Below are positions 42,937 to 55,200 of a DNA stretch of 64,000 nucleotides, piece after piece. Made by a program: the position numbers and the translations under genes. The notes under the pieces are model-generated. The model made no database searches. It was given only the letters and a program-made list of their open reading frames with translations, and was not told where the DNA came from. The stretch is taken from contig WNKI01000001.1 of NCBI GenBank assembly GCA_015350385.1, forward strand, positions 391,032 to 455,031. Reading direction: 5' to 3'. This DNA is from Aculops lycopersici (taxonomy: Eukaryota; Arthropoda; Arachnida; Trombidiformes; Eriophyidae). Numbering within the stretch: the stretch's first letter is position 1; each line of letters begins with the position of its first letter.

Positions 42937-44000
42937 TATTAATAAGCTTGACTGCTATATTTTACTCAAATCCACATAAAACCATAGTGTTTGCTACACG
43001 AGCTGCTCAAGGTTTGGACTCAAGATGATAATTCTAAGGCTTGATATGTCATGATTGTGTTTTTAACATAGCTGGACACTCCCTCTAGCAACTCGAATGG
43101 GCGTCCGGCGATCGGTAGCTCGGTGTTAAGTCGAGATTAGTCATAACATTCGTTGATCACGAGTTAACATTGGATCTATAGAAACTTGAGTCCATAACGA
43201 TACAACCAGCTAGACCTAAATTGACAAAACAATGAGAGACAATTGTTTCGATTGCAAGTGAGATCATCGATAATGTCCCCATTGCCATCGATCAAGCCCA
43301 GAATTTACCTTGAAACTTTCACATGCTTTCACTCTAACTGCGATTATCAATTTCAAGCGAACCGTTACCATTGCTCTTTGTTATTGTTATTACTCCCCAT
43401 GTAATATAAACAGCAAATTTTCTATTATATCGAAGCGAAGAGATGAGGATAATGATGTAATAATGAGTCGTAAAATAAAATATCAAATATGAATGGAAAG
43501 CGTTGAGATAGAAGCTAACAGATGGTTGCGGCACCATGAAGCTCATGAAACCGGGTAATTAATATGAATTCCAACGCGAACTAAATTGTAAATTATCATT
43601 AAACTTCCTCAAAAGTGATTCTCTGCAAAAGGCTAACTCACCAAGATTGTTGAATAAACACCCCGAAGTCATCCAATAGAATCCGTTTAGCTGCTCTTAC
43701 TACTTTCTCTCGAGCAATTGTTTTGATTGACTCGGCCAACTGACTTTGTTTATGGACCACACACGACGACGTAGTTTGAATACGCACGATTGACAGGGTG
43801 AAATCAAAGGAGCCACCTGTAGGGTTTCCCAGAAATTTAAACTAGTAAGCTAGTATATAAGTCGAGCTGAGTGGCTTGCTCCATCGTTATCTGAATTGAG
43901 TTGGGCGAGTGAATGACAGCAAACTATAGTAACAATTATCTCACTGTTGGGCAAGTGATTTATCAATTAACCACTCAATAGACATTAGGACACAAGGCAC
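42937..44000. other. CAT 3' flank and promoter of the Gly-rich secreted gene
   Basis: About 1 kb, AT-rich on the left, with AATAAA-type hexamers near 43474 and 43653 that could end the transporter transcript. The TATA box at 43854 belongs to the next gene. Confidence 0.5.
43854..43860 (+). promoter_or_regulatory. TATA box of the Gly-rich secreted protein gene
   Basis: TATATAA, followed about 30 bases later by candidate start sequence near 43885. This places the ATG (44001 or 44037) 115-150 bases downstream. It is one of the few well-placed TATA boxes in the window and is consistent with a strongly or tissue-specifically expressed gene. Confidence 0.55.
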
Positions 44001-44987
44001 ATGCAATTAGAATTATTATTTTCAAGTAGCAACAACATGAACGGCATCAACTTGACGAGCTTATCACTATGCAGCCTGCTGTTGCTCAGCTGCTACATTA
44101 CAGGCTCGCACCAGGAGGAGCACGGAAGTGGCGGCGAGTCGGAGGAGCTTGAGTTTGGAACCGAGGATGTGGGAGGCGCCAGCAAGGGAGCTGCAGGTTC
44201 GACCGGCCTATTTGGTCTCGGTATGGGTCTCGGACAGACCAAGGACTCGCCCCGAGGCGGACAGGCCGAGATGGGCGGCGGCTACGGAAATGGCAAGGGC
44301 GAGGGCGACAAGAAGGGAGGTTTGGGCGGCATTTTAGGTGGTCTCGGCGGCGGACTCCTCTCTGGCTTGCCTGGCATGAGCAACCTGATGAGCGGCACCG
44401 GCAAGGGAGGCGTGGAGGCTACGGGACAAGAGGGCAAGAACTCAACTGGCGACGGATCGGTGAAGCCAATGAACGACTGGGCAAAATTGATCTTGAATCC
44501 CGTGGAGCTAGTCAAGGCAATTGGCGAGTTTTACAAGATTCCCTTCGATAAGTTTATCGAGAAAATTGGAACTGTGATCATCTTTGGCACCGAGGTAATG
44601 CTCTCGCCAGTTGTGGTCTCACTCAAGATCATTGAGAAGATTTTCGTACCTGACGCCTGTCGTCTCAAGTTTGTTTGCAAGATTGGCGGCTACCTGACAA
44701 TTTTCAAGGAGCCAGTGCTCAAGTTTTCGCCAACCTTCCTAGAGGGCAGTGCGCAACTGAAGGCTCTCACCGACGGCATTGTGGGCCGCGATTGCGAGAC
44801 GGCCTTCACGTGTGGCGGTGGCGAGCCCAAGCTCAAGAAGCCATTTGAGCAGCTACGTGGCGCCGACAACAAGTACGAGGCGGCCGCTAGTAACAACAGC
44901 AAGCAGCAGCTCGAGGCCAACAAGTTGGCGGCCGCAAATCAGGTGGCTGGCGCAAGCAACCAGGTGAACAAGATTGTCAAGGCGTAA
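44001..44987 (+). CDS. Secreted Gly-rich protein with a conserved-looking four-Cys C-terminal domain (unrecognised)
   Basis: Intronless, 328 residues. The in-frame ATG at 44037 directly precedes a signal peptide (LSLCSLLLLSCYITGS) and may be the true start. The mature N-terminal half is Gly-rich (about 45-140, with GLGGILGGLGGGLLSGLPG). A folded-looking domain follows (about 155-270): WAKLILNPVELVKAIGEFYK, a hydrophobic stretch (VIIFGTEVMLSPVVVSLKI), and two Cys pairs in DACRLKFVCKIGG and RDCETAFTCGG. The tail is Ala/Asn/Gln-rich and helical. I do not recognise the family. The architecture suggests an extracellular, perhaps cuticle- or membrane-associated protein. It has a TATA box upstream and AATAAA at 45178-45183. 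Confidence 0.8.
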   Translation: MQLELLFSSSNNMNGINLTSLSLCSLLLLSCYITGSHQEEHGSGGESEELEFGTEDVGGASKGAAGSTGLFGLGMGLGQTKDSPRGGQAEMGGGYGNGKGEGDKKGGLGGILGGLGGGLLSGLPGMSNLMSGTGKGGVEATGQEGKNSTGDGSVKPMNDWAKLILNPVELVKAIGEFYKIPFDKFIEKIGTVIIFGTEVMLSPVVVSLKIIEKIFVPDACRLKFVCKIGGYLTIFKEPVLKFSPTFLEGSAQLKALTDGIVGRDCETAFTCGGGEPKLKKPFEQLRGADNKYEAAASNNSKQQLEANKLAAANQVAGASNQVNKIVKA

Positions 44988-45177
44988 GCTTGCCAACTAA
45001 CCAGCACAATACAAAGCCAAACAGCTAAACAAACGAACTGCACCGACAAACACTGAGGAGTCTCGTAATCGATTGGCACCGGGACTCGGAGCGCAACTCG
45101 CACATCATGATACATCAAAAGACATAGCAGACAAAATATTCAATACAAGCACATTAACTATTCACAACCTATAGGTA

Positions 45178-45183
45178 AATAAA
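45178..45183 (+). terminator. Poly(A) signal AATAAA of the Gly-rich secreted gene
   Basis: The canonical hexamer lies about 190 nt after the stop. Confidence 0.5.
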
Positions 45184-48100
45184 AATAACAACTTCGAAAG
45201 ATACACTATCGCAGAAACCTAAGAGCAAATTCAAGATAATCTCCTGTGTTTGAGTCTGAGCTCATTTGTTTTTTTTCGAGGAAGTTGAACTCCCTTCATT
45301 GTTGCTAGTAGGTGATCAATGTGCAGGAAAAAGAGCGGAAGTGGATGCAACCACTTATCAGTGAGCCGGAAACTTGGATGCGACCACAGAGCCATTGCTG
45401 GGGGGGGGGGGAGCAGCGGCGGCAGCCTAAAACACAACGAGAGAAGCCAACAAACTCTCGCGGCTCCCAAGTAACGTGAGACTAAAGGGTTCTATCTATT
45501 CAAAGTGGCAAGAAAGCGACAGCCGAAAAGTTAGTCGCTCGGCTCGGGTGCTATGACGTCAATCGGCGCGATTTAGCCAACTGGGCGCCCGGACTTAAAA
45601 CTTTCCTTTGTCCAGTCGACTGCCCGAGCAGTTAGTTTAAAAAGTTGGTTGGTAAACTAAAGAGCAAAAGAGTGAGTGAATGAGTTAGTGAGTTGGCAAA
45701 AGAGTGAAGGGAGACACCGACAAATTTGTCGCCGCATTCCTGTGCACCGGCAATCGATCGGTCTAAGCGACCGGAAGCGAGTCGATTGACGATCAGTTGC
45801 AACTAAACTTCGGATTGCTGGCTAGCGGCGCTGGCAAAGGAGACGGCGGCCAAGAATTCAATATGTTTGCTGTCGAACCAGTTGGCCATCGATGGTTTAA
45901 GTTGAGACAGAGAGCAAGTGCAGAAGCATTAACTAAGAAATAGACCATGGGATCGACAACAAATACGCCGTTAGTTTTACAAGCGGATTAGACGGCGCAA
46001 TCTGGCGGAATGGAGTCGCCTACTTCCGCTCTTTCGCCTTGCTCTCCGTCGTCGCCGTCGTCGTCTTTCTCGTGGCCAATGGCAATCGGGTAAAACAACA
46101 ACAACAACAACGCACTTGCTGATTGGAGTTGCGAGGAGTCGCGATTCGCAAGATCGAGTAAAGCGCGAAATTAATTTGCTTCGTCGGTCCTGGCGAGAGA
46201 GAGAGAGAGAGGGAAAATTGAGAGGCCAGCCGATTGGTTAGCTCCTAGTGGAAAGAAAAGGAGGAGGACGAGACTAAAGCCGCTAGCGCGTGTATATTTT
46301 TGTACCTCATTCATGCGCAAAATTCCATTGGCGAGTTGGGCCAATTATTTTCATCCAGCCTGCCAATCGATTTGAGGTCGCCAGTCGGCGGGTTGAGTTT
46401 GTGAGCTGAGCTGAGCTGAACTAAACTGACCCGAGCCGAGCTAAGCTCAATTTGCCTGTTTAGCGCCCATCGGCCTATTGGCTCTCCACTGACAACACGA
46501 TCGGCTTGATCAGGTGGCTGCAAGCCGGCCACTGCGCACAGGCACACGCAACCCAATGACGGGGTTAGCTCCAAAGGCGCGGCCCTAGCGAGCGTCACGC
46601 GCCTAGCGACTTCCGGTGGCCGACACTCACCCTCGGAAATTCATTGGATTTTGTGCCAACTGTTATGTGTTCGTCAAGCGGCTGAATGTTTGCATCAGAT
46701 GCTAGCGAGGCGCAGACAACAGCACGCCAATAAAGCCGACGACTCGCCTCTCAATTGACCGGCTGGTTGGTTGGATGGATGGCCGGCCTTTTTGCACACC
46801 TACCCATTTTCCTACCTATCGCTTACCTGCCTAACTCACTCAGAATTCTTGGGCACCGATTAATGAGCCGAAACACGCACCTGCGCTCAGGTATTAGTGG
46901 TAATTACGAGCAACATGGAACACACTTACATAACCACGACAACCACGACGCGGCCAACTTGTCATCATTCGCTCGACCCACCTCTCGCCTCCTCCTGCTC
47001 GCTAGTTGGTGGTGTTTTGTCATTCGTTAATGCAACACTGGCTGATGCTGCCTCTAATAAAGGTCGTCAATGTCGCAGCTTCTCTCTAATGGCCACCTAC
47101 GTTTTATTTTCTTTTATCTGTTGCTTGTCATTGTTTTTTGAGCGCACATTGGGGTCCAAAGCCGAGAGATAGCAGCCACAGCAGCAGTGGCAAAAACGCG
47201 AGAAAATGTGACAGGTGAGTTGTTTTTACCGTTGAAGTTGCAGAGGAATTGTTTTGCTCTTTTGTGGCCACCAACATCCGGTGCGCCGCCACGCGTTCAC
47301 CTGTGCGACGAGGGCGACAGCTGCGTCGCGACCTCAACCGCCACGAGAATGAGCGGATATAGCTACCGATCAGCCGAGACCGCAATTTTTAGAATCAATT
47401 CAGCAGTGAAGAAAGAAAGAACAGGAAACTTCAAATCAGCAAGTCGAGCTGAAGCTTTCGTGCAAGTCGAGATTAGAAATTACAAAGTTTTCACGTTGAT
47501 GTCCATTGTTGCCAACCGTCATCAGTATCTCGCAGCCGCTTAGGTGGCAACAAAGAGGACGAGTTTTCCCTCAGATAAAGGCGCAAGGTCTTCACGCAAA
47601 GTTTTGTCGAGACCTACAGCAACAACAACGAGGAGGAGGAGCACAACAATCGAAGAGGGAAACAAACGGAAGCAACATCAACAAAAAACTTGCCACCGAG
47701 GGAAAGCAAACTCGTCGCTCAATCGCCGCGAGGATTTTGTGGAGGGAAATTTGCATTGTATTTCTACACTCTTTTCCATCATTCTCTGGGTCTTCTCCTC
47801 TTAAAAGCGAACACATCGAGGCTCATTGAGTCCTGGAAATTCGGCGAACCTACCACTTGCTCGCTGGCCTACCGGCTAGCTCTTCGAGAGGCGAGCCTCG
47901 TAAATGGCCAGCGAGGTGCATCCGCCGGCAGGGGAATAGTTAGACGCACGGCCTAAAAGACAGCCGGACGGACGGACGAACAGAAAAACAGACACGCAAC
48001 TTGCGTCAGCCGCAAGCATGACCATTTAGTTAAGTTATGGGCATTTCAATTAGAGGCCAGGCGCCCGTTTAGCCACGAAGTTTACTTGTGGCACTAAAAA

Positions 48101-49217
48101 GTCGCAAATTGTGCGGAGAACGCGTTGCACTCTTTCTCTCAATACGCTTCCATAACGACCGCGATCATTCGACGACCGCAACCACTAGCACCCAACGAAC
48201 CTCACAACACAATGCCAAACACTCTAAAGCTTAGCGTCTGCTTGGATCCGTTTAGTTTAGACGGAAACTCATTGACTCATTCTACTTTCGGCGGGCCAGC
48301 GACCAGAGACGAGAGACACTGACCGGAACAGGGCCCAAAATCGTCATTCAAATCAGCGTGCGTTTGCCAACTCAGTGGCGTCCCTAGCCAAGCAGACTGG
48401 ACCACAGTGGCGCGCCAAGATCGTAACGGCAGACGCCAGCCGGAGCAAATTTTCTGGTCCAGTTAGAGTTTGGTTGTTAGCTTGGTTGTCGTGGCATAAC
48501 TGGCATATTGAAGCGAGGCTCAGGATTGAGCCGCAACATTGTGCTGCATCAACTCGTTGGCGACGCCGATCGGCAGCAACACACCGTTACGTAAGGTTCC
48601 CCAAGCTGCGCGCGCAACTCGACCCACCTCTTTGGCCAGCTTTTCTCGTTACTCAGCCACGAGAATGAAACCAAATCTGTCGCCGCTCGTGGTCGTCGTT
48701 AGTCATCAGGTCAATTGGCCGGTCAGTCTGCTAGCCAAACTGCCAGCAGAGTTGCGAGAAAATGAGCCAATAGCAAGATTGGCCAACAAATTAACCATAG
48801 AAAGTGTGACCAACTCAAACAGATCGTATTATATCCGTATAGTCAGTCAGCTCCAAATGTCTCGTCCCTTTTTCTCGTTTGGGTGAATTCGGTGGACTAG
48901 AGTTACGTTAAGCTGGCCGGCGGCGACTGGTCGGCGCCAAATGAGAGTTCAGCTGATCGGCCCATCAACAGACTCGTGGTGGTCGCGCGAGGCAGTTGCT
49001 TTATGTAGTTTTTTATGGGCTCATCGCGGCTTCGATCGAAACCGTCGGCGGCCAGAAGAGGAGGAAAGGGGAGAGAAGAATTGGAAACAGACAAGATGCA
49101 AGGCGAGAAAGAGCGGAGAGGAACAGGAAGCAAAAGAAGAAAGAGAAGAAAGGGAAGAGGAAGCAACAAGAATTTGAGCTACCACCAGCACAACCAAAAC
49201 CGGGAGTTGCAACAACC
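45184..49217. other. Intergenic, 4 kb, upstream of the RhoGEF
   Basis: No supported coding segment. It contains a homopolymer of about 12-13 G near 45399-45411, GA repeats near 46195-46212 and a possible splice donor (ACAG/GTGAGT) near 47212 that could end an untranslated 5' exon of the RhoGEF. Not resolvable from sequence alone. Confidence 0.45.
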
Positions 49218-52200
49218 ATGATGATCGACGGCCACATTAGTCCGGCCAAAGTGGCCGGCCGACGGAAACAATCAATGCCAAGCTCGCGAGCGGAAGCGCG
49301 TGTCGAGGCAACAGCCGCGCCAGCAACCAGCCTCAAGTCAGAGTCTCGCTTGAATTCTCTCGGCCGCCAGCTGCTCTGTGGCTTCATCACCGGAAGCGGA
49401 AGCGGCCACCACAGCCAAAACAATCAGCAGCAAGCTCAAGCAGCAGCAGCAACAACAATCACCACCGCTCCGCAGCAACAGCAACCTCGCAGCTCATTTC
49501 TCGCTCAACTCAAAAGTCCAAAGCTTGGAAAGTTGACGAAACAAACCTCACCAGCAACTAAGTCAACCAGCAACGAGAGCAGCACTAGTAACCGGAAGTC
49601 GCTCAGCACCGAGGATAGCAGTAACAAAAACAATAACAACAACGAAGAGTCACTCGCACCAGAGCCTCAGGTTAATATTGCAACGGGCAACCTGGTGGCA
49701 GGTCCGTCCGCCGGAAGTGGCGACCATGAGATCGAGCGCTCGAATTTGGCCAGGGAAAGTGAGGCCGGTGAGTTGAGTCAGTGCCGTAGTTTGCGTGGCG
49801 GCGAGCCAGCTCGCCATTTGGTTCGCATGATGGCCAACGAGAGCTTTATGGGAGCCAATTTTAGTTGCAACGGCAACGAGGCTCAGCCAATTGGAGGACC
49901 ATCAAGTGTCGGTAGTGAGTGGAGAAAAGTCTCTAATAACGAGAGTCCCAGGAAACTGCAGCACTTGCCAGCGGACGCAACCGATAGACTCATTGGCATT
50001 CTCGATCAACTGACTGCCCAGAGATCGCGCCAAACTTCCGCCGATTCCGACGACGACGACGTCAATGATGACGACTTGTGCCTAGAGGATAGCTGGTGTG
50101 AGTTTATTGACATCGAGGAAGAGGCAACGGAAAACTTGCGAACCGAGTGGCCGGAAAGTCTGAGGCAGCAACTCGTTCCAAATTTAAGGTTGCAACAGGA
50201 TGCAATTTGGGAACTGCTCACAACGGAGGCCAATTATATCAAGTGTCTTAAAGTCATTGTCGATACCTTTTTACTTACACTAGACAAGTTGAGGTCAGTT
50301 GGATTATTGTTGGAAGTGGAGCCCCTGCGGCTCGTGAGCAACATTGAGGAAATCTATCAAGCCAATAGATTGTTTTGGTCGCAATTTCTGGTGCCAATGG
50401 TCCAAAGGGCTAGAGAGACGCGCAAAGCGATGCGACCATCCGAGTTACTCTTTGCCTTTGTCGAGATTAGACACCTTTTTCGCCCATACTATCGCTACTG
50501 CCTCGAGCATAGGAGTTGTTTGCGGGAGTTGAAGGAGTTGAGCCGTCGAGACGATCAATTTAAATTGTATTTAGCATGGTGTGAAGGTCAGATGGAATGC
50601 GAGCGCTTGAAGTTGGTTGATTTATTGGCAAAACCAATGCAACGACTAACAAGATACTCGCTCCTACTAAAGTCCATTGAAAAGCGAACCGACGATCAGG
50701 GCGAATGTCGGGCATTGGAGCAAATGTTGGCCTACACAAACAAGTTTGTGCTCACCGTTGACCTGGAATTGCGCCAAAAGGACGAACTTGAGTTGCTCAT
50801 TTCGACTGCCCGACGAGTGGACTCCTCGGATTGTGGCCACTTCGATCATTACACCGACGAGGTGCACCAAATCCTCAGAAGTTACAGTCAATTTGAGCTC
50901 CTGGTTCCCATGTTTCCCGCTGCCTGTCCATTTGAGTGCCAGCGTCAGTTGCTGTTCGACTCGCAACGTCTAACTCAGGGCGCCAATTTGGGCCAACTTA
51001 GGTTTAGAGACGCGCAAAGCAGCGGCAAGCTAGACATTGTGCTCCTCCTCATGACCGACCACCTGCTTGTGTGCAAACAAACCGCCGCCAGCCACCACCA
51101 CTTGGCCAGTGGGCTCAACTTGAATATTGCTCAGAATATAATCGGAACCACGAGCAGCACTTCAGCCTCAGCAGCGACAAATCAGCCCCAACAACAACAG
51201 AGTAGTTGGTGGTGTAGCCAGCCGGCGAGTGTGACCAACTCGAAGCTACAGTCGCCTAGTCGCTCGGCAAATGCAACCTCGAGCTCGCCAACGAAAAAAC
51301 TCGCGCAAGCCGCGCAGCAATCTAATAGCCACTTGAGTCCAGCGGCCCAGGTAAGTGGCAGGACGAAAGCGTTCAGCAACCAAGCGAGCATCGACGATGG
51401 CTACGGCAACTCATCCTCGCGATACCTCGACCAACGAGACACTGAGCTCAGAGCTAGAGATACGAGAACAAGATCAATGAGCACGAGTACGAGGGACCAA
51501 TATCTGGCAAGAATCGCTGGTGGACTGGGTGGTCTAGTTAAGGATGAGCGAGTTGACGTGGCGCAACAAGCCAGCAGACAACTGGAACAACCATCGGCCG
51601 TTTCGCAGAGACAATCCTTTTCTCACCATCAAACCGGAAGCAACTGGTCGCTCACTGGCGCAATTACCGGCCACCCCTCCTCCATGCCAAGATCCGGAGA
51701 CTCCTCAAGCCAGTGCAATATGCAGCAGCCACCTTTGCCTCAGCAAGTTGGACAAAATTGGCCCTCTACCTTCGGCTCGCACCTTTCCATAGCAACCTAC
51801 ACCTCGAGCGACCTCCTCGGCTCTCAGCTTCCCGCTCTCAAGGTCATTAGGCCGCCTTATCCCGTTGAGAGGCTTTTGATGCATGAGTTGCGCGACGGAC
51901 TTGGCGTTGTCTTTTGCCAACTCAATGATAATCTCACTGTGTCCAACTCGTTTGTTATCTCATGCTCGCCGCCCAACGAGGCAACCAGATACCAGCAACA
52001 GCAATTGTCCAGCGCAAACCAAACGGAAGCCTGGAGTCCGCAGAGTTCGGGCAAGGGGCGCGGCAACAAGACTCCCATCTCGGGTGGAGCAGGAGGCAGT
52101 CATTTCTTGAGGGCCCAATTTGGAAGCAGCCGGTCGGATTCGGAGAGTCTTCAGCAACTAGAGAGCGTGGCAACGACGGCCGCCAGTCGGCGGTCCAGTA

Positions 52201-55200
52201 TAAACTCGCGCACCGCTAGCGGAAGTCAGCGCGGCAACTCGAGATTGGCCAGCCAAACGACGCCAGCCAGACGTCTGGTAAACTTGGTGCGCCAGGCGCA
52301 GGTGCGCTTCCACCTGGCCGCTTACCTGCACCAAGTGGACGTTACTATTCTGAGTAATTTGTTGACAGAGAAACCTCAACAACCAACTCAGCGACCCACA
52401 AGTCCCAGGATCCATCACAACTTTAGCTCTTGGTCACTGCGATCGATTAGGTCAAGATCGGCGAGTGGCAGCAACAAAAATCGGCTCCAGAAGCAAGCCA
52501 GTAGGGCGAAAGTAGAGCAGCTAAAGCAGCAGCCGGCAACGCACATTAGTCGGCACAACAGTTTTGCTGTTCCGATTGGCCTTCAGCAAGACTCTAGCGA
52601 CAATGCGCATAGCGACACGCAGCTAGATTCTCGAAGGAGCAGCAGGCATTTCACGCCCTCAATTGGGAGGCGAAGTGCGTCGAGCGAGAACCAGCAACAA
52701 CCGGGTTCCTTGGAGCAAGCGAGTGGGCAACAGCAGCAGCAGCAACAACAACCACAACAATCGGGTTCCAACTCGCCCAACGACAACCCGCCAACTAGGT
52801 GCTGGCCAAAGGTTGAGCCAGATCCAATGCTAAAGGCCATAATGGAGCAACACCAAGCATTTCTATTGAGCCACAACCAGCACGACATTCTGGCCACCCA
52901 CGAGTTTAGGTATCCAATTTTCGATCGCAATTATTTGCATGTTAAACCGGTGCCTTATAGTTTGGCCGCAAACTATTCTCACCACAACTGCACCTCGGCC
53001 GACTCCGCCTCTGGTGGCCACCTGGTCGACGGACGAGAGAGTTGCGAAACCGTGAGCACAGTGAGATACCAACATCCGGGTGCTGGTGCGTCAACGCAAA
53101 TTATTGATCCGAGACACCTGTCAGCGGATTATGCGCAAATTAACAGGAGTGGCTCCACGAGATCAGGCAGCCAGAGTAGTGTCTTCTATGGCGAAAACTC
53201 ATCCACTCCCGCGAGTCACTCGCTGGATCACTCTCAGCACCCACTGTCCACAATTCCGAGTCGGCAGTTCCTTTCGCCTCTCTTGGCCTCGGACTATCAT
53301 GACCACCTGCAGCACCAAAGGCAGCAAACAAGCTCAAATAGATTGTCGGCTCGATCCGCGGACATTCCCGTTGTGCCCTGCAGTAACTCCAATACAAACA
53401 ACTCAACCTCATCCTCGGCGCGCTCGTCGCCAATCTGCGCGAAGTCCAACCCAAACGGGCGCATGCAACCGACGCTCTCGAGTCCACACCTCCTTCATCA
53501 ACGCCAGCCACCTATGGATGGGTCGGGCCGATACGGAAGAGAGCCGCAGCAGCAGTCATTGGGCCAACAAGCACAAAATCCGCTGCTAACCCTGTCGAGT
53601 TCGGGCTCGAAATCTCGCGAGAGCTTAGCAAGACCGCCACAGATGCGCCCAGCGAGACGCAATGTTTGTTTGCTGAAACGCCAGCACGTGATTCCATCGG
53701 TCTGCTGTGAACAGGAATTGAAGTGCCTCAACTATAAGCCAAGTGGAGGTATGAATTTAGATGAGCATTCATCCGTGGAGTTGAACACTGATACCAGCAA
53801 TACGACCGCAACGGTGACCGCGCAACCTGACGACTCGACATCGCGAAGCTCAATCACAGGTAACCTAAGTGGCAGTCGGCGCAACAAGTTCGTTGCGCAA
53901 CACCAGCGCGATTACCGGCTTGCATCCCAAGGGCACCGGAACTTGTCGCAGGCAAGCACAGCCGATCAAACAAGTGTCACGCTTGACGACAGCAGTGTGG
54001 AGATGTTCACCATGGACCAGAGTGTGGAGTTCACAAGAAACCAATGTGCGCGGTGCAATGTGGAGCGCAACAAACAAGCCTCGGTGTCTTTTGAGCTCGG
54101 CAACCTCGGCCACCGGAAGCTGACGCCAGGAGTGGACACGGCATACCTTTGCACTCGACATGAGTGTCTATCGGGGGAACAACTGAGCATCGCCGAGCAC
54201 AGTGGACCAAGATCAACGAGCATGGAGTCGGCAAGGTCCCCTGTGGCCGTGACCTTGACCTTCGACGACGATGGACGCGAGAGTAGCAACCTGGTTGATT
54301 CATGCACCACCACCACCACTACGAGAAGCTCGCTGCTCTCTCCAGGTCACCAAAACATGCAACATCTCAACCTGGATCACCACCAACACTTGACACCATC
54401 GGTTTTCCTTAGCATCCCGCGAAATGTGCAAACTCGCCGCTCGTTCGCCGGCCAAGGCGACTCCAGTTACCTGAGTGCCAATAGATGCAAGAGTTTATCA
54501 CCCATTCACTCGAGCTGCGCCTCGCCCCAGGGCACAGTGACACCGCAAAGGTCACAGGCAACAACTGAAAATACTTGGCTCGGTCTAAACAGCGAGCTAG
54601 ACAAGTGCTCCAGTGCGGCAAATTCCGCAGGCTCGTTGAACACGCCATCGATCGCAAGCAACAGTCCCAATTTCCTGGACTCAGATTTGGATCAATCCTT
54701 TGAGGACCAAGACTCTTCGCGCAACAATAGCAGCTCTAGCAATCCGGTTCATCGCCGCAGAGTTCCACTGCTCAATATCACATCAGCAAGTCCTCAAGCA
54801 ATGGATAGGTCGAGCTACGACTTTCTTGGCTCACAGAGTCATGCGGCTGACATGCGCCGTTTGCTCGCCTTGCAAAAACCAAACTCAATGGGCCACCTGG
54901 AGAGAAGTGGGTGTCGAAGTTCAAATAGCAGCGACGGTGACACTAATCCTGTTCAAAGGCGAGCAGCCATGCTACTAAGTCGACACTATAGGACCAAGCT
55001 TCACTTTCGAAGCAAATTAAATCTTGCCCACGACGAGCGTTTGGATTTGGAGGGAGCTCATTTGCCTAATTTGGATACGCTACGAGCAATGAGCAGTGAT
55101 AACGAAGCTTGCATGCAACAAAGACAGCAACAGCAGCAACAACAACGAAGGGCCATTATGAGACACCTCCCAGTCGGCGAGGTTGGCAAGGCAACTAGTG

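Noticed and set aside
48996..49217. Upstream extension of the RhoGEF frame rich in Lys, Arg and Glu
   Set aside because: It lacks an ATG and looks like translated 5' leader. The first ATG pair is at 49218.
53080..53589. Frames of 120-170 codons in other frames of the RhoGEF
   Set aside because: They are shadows of a long low-complexity coding region and have no conserved motif.
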